DNA from: Lepisosteus oculatus
Lineage: Eukaryota > Chordata > Actinopteri > Semionotiformes > Lepisosteidae
Assembly (NCBI RefSeq): GCF_040954835.1
Contig: NC_090716.1
Span: 4,265,605 to 4,329,604, forward strand
Direction of reading: 5' to 3'
Length of the DNA stretch: 64,000 nucleotides
The stretch's first letter is position 1; every line of letters starts with the position of its first letter. A program made the translations under genes and the position numbers. Positions 24,176 through 37,927 of this stretch are shown in pieces. The notes under the pieces are model-generated. The model did no database searches and was not told where the DNA came from. It saw only the letters and a list, made by a program, of their open reading frames with translations.

Positions 24176-24888
24176 AGAAGGAAGAGGGAGGGAGAGAGCC
24201 CCATTGGGAGCTAAACTCACATTCCACAGTGATGGCCATGGACATTCAAAACGAGCAGAGCAAAAACATTAGGCTAACTCTATCGGTAGTTTTATACCTG
24301 AAGCACACCACACACGCCCTTGACCTTTAACTTTCCATGACAGAGTCTCGGCCCTCTGCAAACCCATCATCGGCTTGAAGCGTAGGTGTGTGTCCCTCAT
24401 GCACACTTCATGCAGCTAGATTTGTCATTCTTGTCTTTTCCGTACAGTATTCAGTGATGGTGGAGTTGAAGCCCCCATGGGCAGATGTCCGCTCTGGAAG
24501 CCTGCGGGCAGGAGGGGGAGAGGGAGAGGGAATCTCTGGTTAACGCCTGCGGAAGCAAGTTCGGGTCCTGTTGGCACAAGCAGCTTGTGGGATTGGAATT
24601 TGTCAGGATGAGCTTTCAGGCAAGGTGGGGCTCGTAGGGTTTACCTTAATGATGCCCGTTATTAACTACAGGACTAATGGTAAAAAAGCGTGACGCAAAA
24701 TATGGTCAGAGCAAGGATTTTCCAGTGCTGTATGGATAATCTACTATCAAGAAAAAGAAGGAAGGTGTCATTCCATATAGTGCAAATCAGTACAAATAAG
24801 TGTTAGGCTAATGCAGTCAAAAATGACACAGATAAAAGCCAGAGAACATGTTTCATACACAGTCGAAGATGGAGATCACAGGAATTAG

Positions 24889-24894
24889 AATAAA
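24889..24894 (+). terminator. syt13: Candidate SYT13 polyadenylation signal
   Basis: AATAAA about 710 nt after the SYT13 stop codon. A second AATAAA lies near 25118. Which is used cannot be told from sequence. Confidence 0.35.
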
Positions 24895-25883
24895 GACATT
24901 CAGATCAAAATGGCAGCAGTTCATTAGGGTTTCCCTGTCTTTTCAATCCCATGGAATTGTCCCTCTATCAGGAATGACTTTCTATACATAATATATTATG
25001 AGCATTCCTCAAGTTAAGGCAAATATCTAATTATTTTTACTCAACGAAGCATTATATAAAAATCTACAACCAGAAGTAAATTTATTTAATTGCTCCTGGT
25101 GAGCAAAGGTCATTTCAAAATAAACCTGCAGTATGTTAACTATGTCAATATTTAAAGGCGGATCTCATAAATATCACAGCACTTCAGCTACCAAAGCATT
25201 AGGCTGATTTGTGCATAGAGGTTACAGAATATTGTTGTGTGTTAAATATTTAAGGCTGTGTTCAATCTACAGGATGTCAGAAAGGCCGATATAGTTCTGA
25301 AAATTAGATTTTAAAAGAGCTACAGTGCCCTGATAGATAGGAGAATAAAATGAACATTTGTACAGTGTCTGGTTAACAGGGTGTAAGCTGGGCAATAAGC
25401 ACAAACTCCCAAAATACATTTTGTCCTTTGTGAACATGAGACCAAGGATAAAATGCACTGTGGGAGCCCGATGTATCACCAGAAGTACTCCCCCAGCCTT
25501 GACTGCTCACTAATTTCCAGGGTATGTTCTCAAATACAATCATCTGCTCCTTCAGACCCATGAGAAGTTCTGAATGAGCAAGCCATATCACACTTGCGCC
25601 AACAGCCCTGGTAGCCACCAGCTCTATGTTATTTATGTATGTCAGTGATGCTAATTTTATTCTGCTAGGGCACTGTAGTAGTGGAGCAGTAGAGTAGTAT
25701 CAAATGAATTGTGTAAGAGATCTATATTCCATATTTTGGAATTGAGCTTCATAGCATATTTTAGAATAACTGGAAACTAGAAGGCAACAGTTTGTAGCTC
25801 TAAAAAGATTCCATATTCTGCAAATCCTGATTCATCAGCATGGACTGCTGTCCAGAATTTTCCATTTGGGATAAACTACAGGA

Positions 25884-26160
25884 GGCGGCACAGTGACATG
25901 GTGGTTCATATTGTGGCCTCAAATGCTGTAAGGTCCAGGGTTTGATTATGGTGTGGAGTTTGCTCTCACAGCCCTCCCTGTGTCTGTGTGAAGTTTTCCC
26001 TAAGTGCTCCAGTTTCCCTCAGACATGCCGGCTAGGTGAACTGGTGTTTCCAAATCGTCTCTCTGTGAGTGAGTGAGTGTCCCCTCTGTGACAGACCGGC
26101 ATGCAGTCTAGAGGCTCGTCCTGTCTAATACCCTGTGCTTCTAGTTTAGGCTCCAGGGAC
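25884..26160 (+). repeat. tRNA-headed fish SINE, copy 1
   Basis: Begins GGCGGCACAGTGACATGGTG, then a GTCCAGGGTTTGATTATGG B-box-like block, GTGTGGAGTTTGC, GTGCTCC-type motifs and a GGCTCCAGGGAC end. The same family lies reversed at 48.1 and 55.3 kb. Strongly mutated. Confidence 0.65.
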
Positions 26161-28754
26161 AGAACTAACCTGGAATAAGGGGCTTTCTGATAATGGACAG
26201 CAGAAAGTACAAATCAGCCACCACTTTGTGAACAATATCCCTGGCTATTCCAAGTGTGCTGGTCTGTGTTGACGGATGGGATATTCACAGTATATAGATA
26301 TGCATTCTCCCTAGAATGCTGTTCTCAAATTTTACACTTAGAACACCTAACCTTTAAGCACAGTAATATCTACAAGAGAACTGTCATGTACTTTGATGTA
26401 AAGGTTCCTGTAGAGATTATGTCCTTGTATACTCTGATTTTAATAATGTATATCAACATGTGAAATGGACTCTTTTCAGCCTATAGAAGTGTAGGTCATG
26501 ATGCTATCCTGTCCCTGACCATCCTGCATAGCGCAAGCAAACACACACAATCCGCCAATCAGTCCATGACATGCGTGTGACGCACGCCAGCCACATGTCC
26601 AACATCTGTTCCAAATTCAGAACAAATCTTAGAACAGACAGCAGGACTATGAGAGTCCACTTTTCAATAATTTCATTTCTGTAGAGAACCCTGCTTGTCA
26701 TTCAGCTGCTGTCTTAAAAAGAAAAACAAAATTGCTTGTATCAAATCAGGGTATATGAAAGTCCACTCTTATTATATGTCTATATTCTATTAGATTGATA
26801 TGATGGAGGATTTGGAATATATATAATCTATATACAGAATTTATTTGTAGAATAAAATTCAATTTAAACTATGACTATGATTATTCAGTTGTTCATAGAA
26901 GGTCCATTTTTGCTCATATTCTTCTCAAAAAGAGAGCTCAGGTGAAGAGCATTAAGAATGAAATGACTATGACATTAATAAACTGGACCAAACCACTTCA
27001 AGCCCTGTGCTTTGTCACTGGGCAGAACCCAATTCATCAAGCTCCCTCTCCAGTTCTTGTCTGTTAGTCTGACATCATGCAGTGGTTGTCCTTCTGATGG
27101 AAAATAAGAATCTGTGTCAATTCAAGATATTTTAACACATAAATAACATACAACTTGTATAGTATATTAGACGGGAAAAAAGTGTATTAGTGTTTGCACT
27201 CCCAATAAATGTTTTTTTATGGTTGATTGTGTAAATGTATTTTAAATTTCCACAGATGTGGCTATTCCACATGTACTGTTCATTGAATTAAAGTAATGTG
27301 TATGAGGACGTATGAATGAAGGCGCCTGGGACATCTGGATGCCAATTGTGTAATCGCCTGGTGATGATAGATTATCATCACAACACTTGAGAGCTAAGGT
27401 TGTTGGGAGCTCTGCTTAGTCAGCTCAAGAAAATTTGTTTAAGAAGAACTAAGAAGCATAATTTCTCTTTATATTCACTCCATGACTAACACCTATGGCA
27501 AATAAAAGTACTCTAAAATATAGATCCTTTGTAGGATAAGATAGATATTAAAATAACCTTTAATATTCAATTGTTTCAAGCAGTTCTATACCATTTCAAT
27601 ATTTCAATACATTGAATTTCACACACAGCACATTTTGGATTACGTTTTTTACAAAATAAAGAAAGTCACAAAAATCTCACTCAGTAAATACACACATTTC
27701 ATCATCAAATTCAAAACGCAATGCCGTAAATTAATATTCATCCCTATAAACTACAAAAACAGACAGACGATGATTCCTTTTCATTTTACCTCCAGACTTG
27801 ATTGAACCAACACAGATATTAAGAATGTATAATGAAAAATACCTTATATAACATAACAAAATCTCAGTAGTCTGCCAAAAGCAGTAACATCCTACAAGGA
27901 TAAAAAAATATATATTTTCACCATTCCCTGGTAGCAACACCCACATGGGATTGGAAAACAGAAATATTAAGTGAAGATAGTGATACGGTCTAATTATATT
28001 TTACTGAATATTTTCTAAGAAATATTCCTATATATGACATGTTGCAGAAGTGCTTTTACAATAAAGAACCGTCATAAAGAACTACAGTGTATCTAGAGTG
28101 TTACAGTGCAGAGATTTTATTCCATATTCAACGAGAGCTATGGTCTTGATCACTGTTCTACATCCCAGCCCTGTCCTGGAGTTTCCATGCTAGTCAGTTC
28201 ACTCTATTAGTGAAGTGATTAATAATAGGTGGGAGGTCACTGCCATGTTTACTACTAGTGGTCAAAAAACAGTTTAAGCAGAGAGCAGTGGGCATGGCGT
28301 CCGACTGTGAACCCCTATATTATAACACAACAGATGGTGATTTGAGAAAGCACGTTGTACATTCAGTAAGGCCTTTAAAATGGAATTCCTGTCATGGTGT
28401 TTCACAGCTCAAAGGGTGCGAATTGCTTTAATGACAACCTTAGAAAATGTCACTAGAGTCATAAAGGAAATCAGACAGGAGTGCAATATAGGATGTGAAG
28501 GCTGTTCTCAATTACATTAGCTTCATTCTTTTTTTGTCAATGTAGAGGCTTAGCACATCTTCTGGCCAAAATAAAAAGGAACTGTCACTTGCTGTTTCAA
28601 TCTGTTATCAGGCACAGAGGCTTTATCAGGACATACAGTGCAAAAACAGTATGGAAATCAATCGTCTCATTAAAAAAACAAAAGCCCTCAACAGCTGACT
28701 GTCTGAACCACAAACAGCAAAAACCTCTAGCTTTCCAAGCAGTGTTATTACCTC

Positions 28755-29285
28755 GTAGTCTGAGCTAACGGGATCTCAGAAGCTGTACTAAAGTTGCACC
28801 TGATCAGTCCTGGAATCGGGGACCTCTATGGAAAACCTGGAAGCGTCTATAAATACAGGACCAGTAGGTGGGTTGTGCCTCCCTGGGCCAGAATTCCCAA
28901 ATCAAAGTCCCAGTATTCCAGGTCTACGTTGTAGGAAGTGTCTTCTTTTAGAAGAGATGTTATCCCAAGGTCTTGACAAGTAGGTCTAAAAAGATCCCAG
29001 GGACTGTTTATGAGAGTAGGGGTAGAGATGACTCCCTGGTTGGTGTCCCAACTTCATTCATCTTGGGGGTTGCATAATCTGCCCTGCACAAAGTTACCCC
29101 TTTAATTCCAAGTTGAACTGATTCTCCCTGTCTCTGTGTCAGCTGTGGCGCAGTGTGGCTGGTGTCAGTCAGGAGGGGGACCCGAAATTCAAGGACAGTT
29201 GAAGTGGGTCCCCTCCTGCATATAAAGTGCTTTGAAATCCTTTGGGACAAAAGATGCAATATGAATCCAAGCAATAATTTTCTTT
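28755..29285 (+). repeat. 5S-rRNA-derived SINE, near full length but degraded
   Basis: The head reads GGGATCTCAGAAGCTG, then CCTGATCAGTCCTGGAATCG, matching 5S rRNA positions around box A to box C. The body has CCAAGGTCTTGAC and GAGAGTAGGGGTAGAG, and the tail has ATAAAGTGCTTTGAAATCCT. It is in the opposite orientation to the other two copies. Confidence 0.65.
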
Positions 29286-30072
29286 TCCCTGGAGCTAAAA
29301 GCCAATCCATTCTCCCAAAACTAACCCAGAACAAGAGAGTGGATGAAAGCAAAAGAATTAAGTAATCCATGCTGAAATATAGTAGATTTTCAACAGACAA
29401 GTGACAAATTATAGTTAAAGATTCCATGGTCAATAAAGAAAAGAACCCCATATTCTCAATAAGAATTATGCTCTGAATTGAGACCATGATTAAACAAGCT
29501 GGACAAAAAAAAACAAAGAGCTCTGATCAAAATTCAAAGCTTGGAAAATTCCTGGCTGGATTCAAATCTTCACTTATTTTCTTGGGCCTATACTCATGTC
29601 CTGCAGTAATGAAACATTTTCTGTTCATTAATGGCACAGGTCAAGAAACCTGCACGTGCACATGGGGGAAACTGAGCATTGCCGAGCATTAGCCATCAGA
29701 CAGAGGCCTGTTCTGACTTTTGCAGAGCAGCAGTAAGCAGTCGTGCAGAGTCCTTTCAACATCATGGGTAAGCTCATGAAATCCCTTGTGCACTATGTGC
29801 CCTTTATTACTGGAGCAAAGTTGATTATGAACACTGGCTTCTAAATCACAAGGTGGCTGCACAATGAGAACATTGAGCTTTGGCTTAATGAAAATCAGCC
29901 TGCTTCTGATGCCATGATACAGAACAGCTCATCTGTCATGCTGCTTGCCTTGGACTCCAGAGGTGGCCTCTATTACAGAAGATCCTTCAAGTCCCTAATT
30001 TATTTAAGTGATGAAAGTTTATGTTCGGCAGCACAGTCATGTGGAGTTTGAAGCTGTTGCCTCACAAAGCTC

Positions 30073-30445
30073 TAATAATAATAATACTTCCTTACACGGA
30101 TAGAGCCCTTTTCTGGACTGGTATCGGGGATCCCCTCCACCAGCACCAGTGTAGCCCCCACTTGAATGATGCAATGGCCAATACTAGCAGTAAGGGGGAG
30201 AGCAGAGTGATGAAGCAAGTTCAGAGATGGGGATTATTAGGAGGCCATGACTCTATTAGGAGGCCAGGGGGAAATTTGGCCAGGACACCAGGGTAACACC
30301 CCTACTCTTTTGGAAAAAAAGCCCTGGGATTTTTAATGACCACAGAGAGTCAGGACTTCGGTTTGACAGTATATTGTCCCCATCACTATACTGGGGCATT
30401 AAGGCCCACGCAGGGTGAGTGCCCCCTACTGGTCCCCCTAACACC
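30073..30445 (-). repeat. 5S-derived SINE body and tail, truncated
   Basis: Shares the body with the 10.1 kb copy: CCCCTCCACCAGCACCAGTG, GGGGATTATTAGGAGGCCAT, ACACCCCTACTCTTTTGG and GTGCCCCCTACTGGTCCC. It stops before the 5S-like head. The AGGAGGCCA motif is duplicated inside it. Confidence 0.7.
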
Positions 30446-31536
30446 GCGGAGAGTTCAAAACCTGCCAGAGGAAAGAAAACATGCCACTCAGGAATTCTTG
30501 GTTTCAGTTAGATTTTGAGCGCATCCTCAGGGATTTTCAGTTCTCATCTCCAGCTACTGTATTATTTTACGTCTGTTCTGTCACTTTCACCCTTTCTTCT
30601 CCCTCGCCGTTTCCAGGCTGTGAACTACAACACCAAAACACACTAAAACAAAAAGACTCGAGCTGTTGTGTGGGCCTGCTCAGGATCTCACCAAAACGTG
30701 GGGCCAAATTTCTTCTACTTCACATGTATCTTTGTGAAGGATGTTTGTAGTTCTAAGCTCTTCCGAAAGTGGCTAAACTAAATCACGAGTCGTCTGCCCT
30801 TGTGCCGGGGAAAAAGGTCTTTTTAGGCAGCATGAGCTTGGATGTGCAAGACTCACCTGCCTATCCTATGACAACCTCACTTTCAACACCAAGAATGGTG
30901 CTTCGCTTTTTTTCTCCGTCACTTCTTCCCAGTGTGTGTCTTTTTTTAAGGTCAGCACCGCGCTCACTCTCTCCATCTCCGTTACCACGGAGACAGGTGG
31001 CCTGATTCCAAATTCCACAACACTCTCCTGATGACAACAAGCAAGATATCGGTTTCTATTTTTTAAGGAAACATCTCCAATTGTATTAAAATACAACTGC
31101 TATTTTGTATTTCACAGAAAATCGGTGTGTTTGAAAAGCTGGGGTACAAAGGTCATTATAAAAAAGCGATGTATTGCACCGTTTAATTTATGATATTGCC
31201 CCTCAGCGAAGGTTTATTATTTTGGATGTCAAAATCATTTTCATTCATACTGTAACTGTGAGTGCTTTCATTTCTAAAACAGAAGCCTTCAGCTACGAAA
31301 TCTGCACATACAGCTCCATGAAACCATGCAGGTCAGGGTCGAAAATGATTTCCTCCTACAAATGGAAAAGCAAAAGAATGAAGAAGAAAAAAACATGCAA
31401 AAATGTTTAGGATGGTGGATTCTTTTTTTAAACAAGTGCTATGAAAGAAAATCAAAAACTGTTTTCCACATGAACTAATACAGCATATGGAAAAAGAGTC
31501 AGAAGCAACAACATTGCAATACAAAATTTATCAATT

Positions 31537-31542
31537 TTTATT
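31537..31542 (-). terminator. prdm11: Candidate distal PRDM11 polyadenylation signal
   Basis: Minus-strand AATAAA about 4.2 kb past the PRDM11 stop codon. A closer candidate lies at 33183-33188 (about 2.6 kb). Choice of site is not resolvable here. Confidence 0.25.
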
Positions 31543-34500
31543 ACACAATCATTGATGTAACAAGTATAATATAACAATGTAAATTTGAGTGGGTTGATAT
31601 TTTATATATAATTATATATTTCTATATATAGTTTTGTATATCTCCAGTGTTAAATGCTCATATATTTTTATAGCTTTCACACAGGTATAATTAAGTATAG
31701 CACACAAATCCACAAACATGTTTATGGGTGGTTTTACAAACACAAGTTGTCTTTTCACTGTTGATACACTTATGACAAATAATATAGTTCTATAAATGGA
31801 AATGTCAATCATTCACACAAATCAGTCCAAAGAAAATTGCAAAGAGATTTTTTTTTTTAGCGAGCTTAAGATAGTATGCTTTCTCACCCCTAAAAAATGA
31901 ATTACTTTCATTTGCCATAATATTTATTATTACTTTCAGGCATTTAGCAATAATCCTAAATTTGGATCTAGCATTTTGGTGCAATAAGAAAAACTTAAAA
32001 CAGGAATTATTCTTAAAAAGAAAAAAAAGATTAGGGGATTTTTTAAGGTGTTTTAAAAGAAGAACTAAAGACCCTTTCTGTTGAGCTCTTTTCCAGCTCA
32101 TGGCTGGGGAAAGTTTTTCTTTGCAGTATTCATGAGCAGATGTGATGTAACATACATACTTCCATACATACTATACAGCAATTGTAAGTGTGTAGGAAAT
32201 TTCTCCTACTTCTACTGCAGCTATAAAAATGTTTAACTTTAACAATAAGAATGAATATGAAATTATTCTCCCATACAGGTACAACACCAAAGGATGCCTA
32301 TAGATATCAGATCATCACTAAACATGAATAAGCATGACTGCTACTGTAGTGTTGCTGTGTAGCTAGCAATGCAACTGTGAAATAACTGGGGAGACAGAGG
32401 CATTCACAAAACAATTAGTCATAAAATTTTACAGCCGGCTCATTAACCCCAATCAGACACAGCAAAACATTCTTTCTAAGAAGTAGCAAATGCTAATATG
32501 GCTGTCTGATTCCACCAAAATGTGTTTCTTAGTAAACCATTTAAAAAAAGGTGGAAATGTAAGACAAGTTTAAAATGGCGATACAGCCAATTGTATCTAA
32601 AATGAGCTTATTTATTCCTAAAATATACCTCATTGTGAGATAACAGAGTCCACCTAGCACTTCGAAAGCATACCCATTTTTAAAATCTTTGCATCAGCTC
32701 CCATCTCCTTTCTCTCTGTGCTGGAATTTAGCTAAAACAGGGCTCTGAATGACTAAATAGATAATTAACACAATCGGAAGGACAATCAAGCTGTTGGGAC
32801 ACATTAAAGAACTGAAACGGAGTAAAATGGAAGAGATTCAAGCTGAGTGGCTCCATTTCAGCAGATGTTAAGAGAAATATATACTCGAAATGTTTTTTTT
32901 TTACTGTTGTTTTTGCTAATAGTCCAAGATACAGGTGTTTGGGAATTTGGAGTTCCTTTTAAAGGTGCTTTTCACTACAGTGAAATAATAGGATGATTTT
33001 GTTTTAACCAAATTCAAGGCAGTGGCTGGATATAAAACAGCCCAATTCACAAAATCTGGAGCTAAAGGAGATGAATAAACTTGAGTTCAGCTTCCAAAAT
33101 GAAAAAAACAAAAATTAAAAAGATGTCAACCTGGAACAGGTATGCTTTTGAATGGGAACTAGGCTACGCTTCTACGTATAGCTTTATTTATTGGTTACAA
33201 ATAATGGCTTCACACATAACAATCCTTCCCAGTTTTCCACAATTCCAATATCAATTCATCCCAAGGCTGAAATACTCATCAATCTTAAAAACAGTTATTA
33301 TAATCTTCAAAGGCAATTTAGCAAAACAAAGAAAACAAATCATGTCACTGTGTATATATATAAATATTTCAACTTGTATATACTTTTATATCTACAGATA
33401 TTTAGTTTGAACAGAAACAGTCATGCAGAGTCTCGGGAGCAGTCACATTTCATTCATTTGTTCATATCACTCTCCATTCTTGTCAGGCCTCTGCTGCCTG
33501 TAGAAGTACTGCATTGTTAAATCTAAGTGCTTGTAGGCTTGCGATAACTGTTTTCTTATCCAGTTACCTCATAAAGTGATTACAGATTACAAAAATAGCA
33601 ATTAAAAAAACACAAATTATCCCCCCTCACAATTAACCCACTTGACACAGTCTGATCGATTTCCCATAACTTTGAAAAACAGGATTTGGCAAGCGCGTTT
33701 TGAACCACTGGCCACCCAAAAGCACTCTGGTCATTTGTTTAATGTCTGTGACCACGGAGACCACGAGACACTTTGGAAAAGTGGAAAATAAAAATAAAAA
33801 GAACAGACCGAATAAAACGATGTATGTGCGTGTGAGGCGGGGGGGGGTGGGGGAGACAGAAATCATTGTACAATTTTAAAGCTCTAAATCAACATTTAAA
33901 TAATTGTCACTTTATCCTAGGATTTTCCACAAGATCTCCAAGATCAAGTCAGATTGCTTATTATTTGCTACTGTTTAGGTGTTTCACTGTTTTTCAAGAC
34001 AGCACAATCACTGTGCCTGTCCACTGTATTATAGTATGACACACTGACACCTGCTGAAAATGTCCATTAGTGCACTATTACTCCAGCAGGGAGAAACAGT
34101 AAGGTTGATGTTGGTGAAAATAGACGTTTCCATTTGCAGACTAAAAGAAGTGTGATCACACTTAGCTTATCTAATATGATTTCAACGATTTAAGGTAATA
34201 GGTGCACAAGATTGCACAAGAAATAAAACTGTGTTAAGTATATGCGTGTACATATTTTGTGTTAGCAGCATGTACACTGCCAGCTGATTGCATTAATAAG
34301 GCATACACTTTTTAAGCATAAGTGCGAGTATTCATATTAATAAATGCCAGGTTCAACAATGTAAAACCCCCTTTTATATACATACAACAGACGTCTGTAA
34401 TTTTTGGAACAAAGAAAAAGCTTTTTACCAAAGATTTGTAATTATTACCCCACAACGTGCTAAGAACCTTTTATGTACAGCGTTGTACATAAAAAAGGAA

Positions 34501-35765
34501 ATTAAACGTATTAATTCTTTAGTCAGTGGCAACACCTGCAAACAAAGAAATGACAAACTGGTTTTGTGTCCCCTTTCTCTCCACGTCTATATGGCTTTAA
34601 AAATAAAATACCAATGAAACGAAAAACTAATCATTCAGACTTCAGGGACCCCTTCCTTATTCAGTTTCTCTAGACAACTGTCACAGAGAACAAACATAAC
34701 TTCAACTGTCCTGTTTTTTAAAAGCCACTCCCAGAGTTTTAAAGAAACTGATTTCAAAGCAGTCTGAACTTTGTTTTCCTCGTCACCTGCACGCCACAAG
34801 AAGTCAAAAGAATATCAAAAGCCCTCTGGGCTGCAGTCAGTTTACATTTCATCCCACAGATTGCTGAAGTGTCTTTAAAGAATGAAATGGAAGTTGTCCC
34901 TGAATATTTTAAGGTGGAAAACTGAACATGTTTTCAGTTTACACATAAAAAATGCATCTTCTGTTCAGGTTAGCCAGTTTTGGTCTCACTTACAGTAAGT
35001 CCAGAAGGTTTCCTTCTCTAATCACTAACTGTCAAGCTTGATTATTTCTGTGTAAACGGATTTCCAAGACTTTAGGAAACAGTTTCACTCGTTGAACTTC
35101 GCAAATGCCTTATTAAACATTATCCCAATCTGAGCAGACTGAAGTTATATTTTAATCACTGCACCTACACTATAAGACGGCAAACCTCACGCTTTCTTGA
35201 GGCAGAAGCTGTTTTTTAATTATTAAAAAGTGCAGCCAGTACTTTCCTGTGATCAGCAGCTAGAATTTAAGTGGAACATTACCATGGGAGTCATAATCGG
35301 CTTCAACTAATGAGAGCCAGAGGCGATCCTACCATATAGGATGATATAGAGGAAACATTGCGTAACTCGTGTTACTCTTCCATCTTAGGAAACGGATAAT
35401 CTTATAAAATATCCCAGTGAAAATGTGCTCTGGATATGTTTCTGTTAACCCCTACAAAAGACATAAAAATACAAAAAAACTATTTTAAGGATACATACAA
35501 TTTGGTATGTGGCTCTATTGAAGGTAGAATGAATTGGCTTTGTATACCATCTGCAATATAGACTTAATATACTTAAATTCAGCATAATAACCAAGCTAAT
35601 ATACGTTACTCCCCATGTATCATACACACCTGTGCAGTCCATATTAGCAGCAGTGCTACTGTCAATTGGTTTCATTATCGCGTGATATCTTGATTAGTCC
35701 ATCAGCAAAGTTTCTTTTTTTTGATGGCTTTTCGAAGTTGATCGGTCCCAGCGGGAGCCTGAACG

Positions 35766-37927
35766 TCAAACATCAGGATAAAACTCGGTGCTCGAGTCCA
35801 GGCCATGCAGGACTGACTTCTGCTCTGCCGCCGACATCCTGCTCAACACCTCTGCCGACAGAGAGTAACTGTTCCCCGACTTTTCCTCGAACCAGCTGTC
35901 CAATGGCCGCTTGCCGTCAAAGCTCGCTATAGGCGGCCCGTTCACCGCCAGCGTCAGCAGGTCGTTCACCTGATCCAGAGTGAGGCGGGACCGGTTGTTT
36001 TTCCGTATTTTCTGCAGGGCAATGCGGCCCTTGTCGCAGCAAGCCGTCGAGGATGGCAAAACCTTGAGAATCTGCACAATCCTATTTAGCAGGGGGAACT
36101 TCTGCTTGTACTTACATATATGGCTGATCACCTCCTTGAATCCGTTCATGCTGTAGTAATCGGATTTGAGATCCCTCCACTCCACTATCAAGCTTCCTCG
36201 GACATCAGCTCCTTCCCGGGAGACCTCCCTTGCTATGGACGGAATGGCCTCCAAATGGCCAAAGATGAGCAGAATTTCCTCCTCTCCGTAGGTCAGGAGA
36301 TCGTCGGTGCTCCTCGGCCATGTGGTGAGGTCAAGAACTTGGCAAGCCTTGACGATCGGCCGGCTTCTGCAATCGAACCGTTGAGCCAGGATCACCTGGG
36401 TCTTCTGGCAGATCTTTTCCCTGATGGACTGAAACTTGGATTCGGCAACCCTCAGGTTCTTCAGATCCACACCATTAAAGCTTTCCCTGAAGCTCTCCTC
36501 GAATTCCTGCAAATATTCCCCTGGGGAATCAGTCAGCCTCCCGATCTCCTGCACTGCCTCTTCAATCTTGGCATCCACTTGAGATACCAACAGGTAATCC
36601 CCTTGGAAGACGAAAGCCAAACGGGAGAGAACTGCGATGATGTCTAACAGAAAGTAGATGAGCTTCACGGACTGGTAGTCCATGAGGAACTGCAGCAAAG
36701 CCAGGGCAATGGCTGCAGCATCTGCTCTCTGGGTCTGGCTGCTGATCTCCTTGAGATGGGCCACAACCTCCAGGTAATCCTTTATCAAAGCATTTAAGAC
36801 ATTTGGCTCCCCAATGATCCACCGGACAGCTCTGATATCCCCAAGGAACTCCGTTTCCTCGGAGAGCGTGGGCGCAGTCGCCCTCAGCTCAGCCATCATT
36901 CGAGGGGAATAGCGGTAAAAGCTGAGCAGTTGCTTTAAATTATTCTCCAGGTCCTCCAAGCAAGAGAGCTCCTTCCCGCTGATGGCATCCAGGACTTCCA
37001 GGTGGGGTCGGTGGATCATGACCGGAAGGCAAAGCACCCAAGGAAGAGTCTTCCTCACCGTGATGTAGAGGTTGGACCTCAAACCTGAGGAGATATTGGA
37101 TCCATCGATGCCCAAGCCCACAATCAGCACATCTTGCAGTCTCATCCCCAAGACAGCAAAGGCTCTGTCAATAGCTTGGAGGTACCCGTCAGTGGTGGCG
37201 CAGCTCAGTTCCTGCAGGGACAGGAATTCTGTCGCGGGGGGGCCGTCGCTGGTGGTAAACTGCACGTAGACGGCCACCGTGTCGGCCAGCAGGTCATCGT
37301 TCTGGCCGTCCATGATGACGCTGAGGAATGGGGACTGCCGGATCCTCTCGATGAGGTCCTCCTTCAGAGCCCGCGCGATGTGGTGGATGAGAATCTGGCA
37401 GTCGCCCTCGTTCATGTACTGGTCGACCACTTTCAGCTCGCACTTCTTCAGGAGCTCCGCCAGGGGCCTGAAGTCCGAAAACGGCCTCCCTTCCAGAGCC
37501 AGGTGGTAGGCGGCGTTGAAGAGCAGGGTCATGTTCCTGCACATCTCCTCCGTCTTCTCCGGGTGCATCCTCAGCTTGTAGAGCTGCAGGCACTTCTTGT
37601 GCAGGTTGCTCTGGCTGTGCAGCTTGATGGTGTGGATCTTGAACTGCTTGGACCCGATGATGAAAGCGGAGGTCCTGGAGGACTGGACAGTGTACTGGCG
37701 GCACACGTGGCACCACATCTCGTTCAGGGTTGGGGAGTAACGCAGGAACCAGAACTTCTTCAGCCACTCCTGCTTGAAACGTCGGATCCTGCGACCGGGG
37801 CCACTGGACAGCTTAGAGGACTCATCGGTGGTCACCATGAGATCGGTGGCGATGGATTCATCCGCCGAGTCCACATCCGGGTCGTCGTCATCCATGACGA
37901 TGGGAATGGGAGTCATCGCTTCTGAGG
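35766..37927 (-). CDS. prdm11: PRDM11 terminal exon 7, domesticated hAT-transposase-like
   Basis: One 2162-nt exon after a ccctctgcag acceptor. It begins [20 protein letters not shown], then [20 protein letters not shown] and [10 protein letters not shown] with downstream His residues (TTF/BED-like finger). A hAT RNase-H-like region follows with [33 protein letters not shown] and a His-Arg after LPVMI. The C-terminal block [20 protein letters not shown] resembles the hAT dimerisation domain. It resembles the transposase-derived part of ZNF862/ZMYM-type proteins. The frame is fully open over 719 codons, so it is maintained as protein. No terminal inverted repeats or target duplication were seen. 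Confidence 0.92.

Larger units (their letters stand above)
24176..35765. other. SYT13-PRDM11 convergent interval (both 3' ends)
   Basis: About 11.6 kb of AT-rich DNA between two stop codons. It should contain the 3' UTRs of both genes. It carries one tRNA-headed SINE and two 5S-derived SINE copies. The many short ORFs have no family features. The stretch from about 31.5 to 35.7 kb is free of recognised repeats and may be a long PRDM11 3' UTR. Confidence 0.65.

Noticed and set aside
29008-29487. 159-codon minus-strand ORF
   Set aside because: Covers the tail of the degraded 5S-derived SINE; not a gene.
37134-37925. 263-codon plus-strand ORF
   Set aside because: Runs antisense to PRDM11 exon 7, which has strong family support; the plus-strand product is a compositional shadow.
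35766-37927. Independent active hAT transposon
   Set aside because: The exon joins PRDM11 in exact phase, shows no inverted repeats, and forms a plausible host protein, so it is treated as a domesticated exon.
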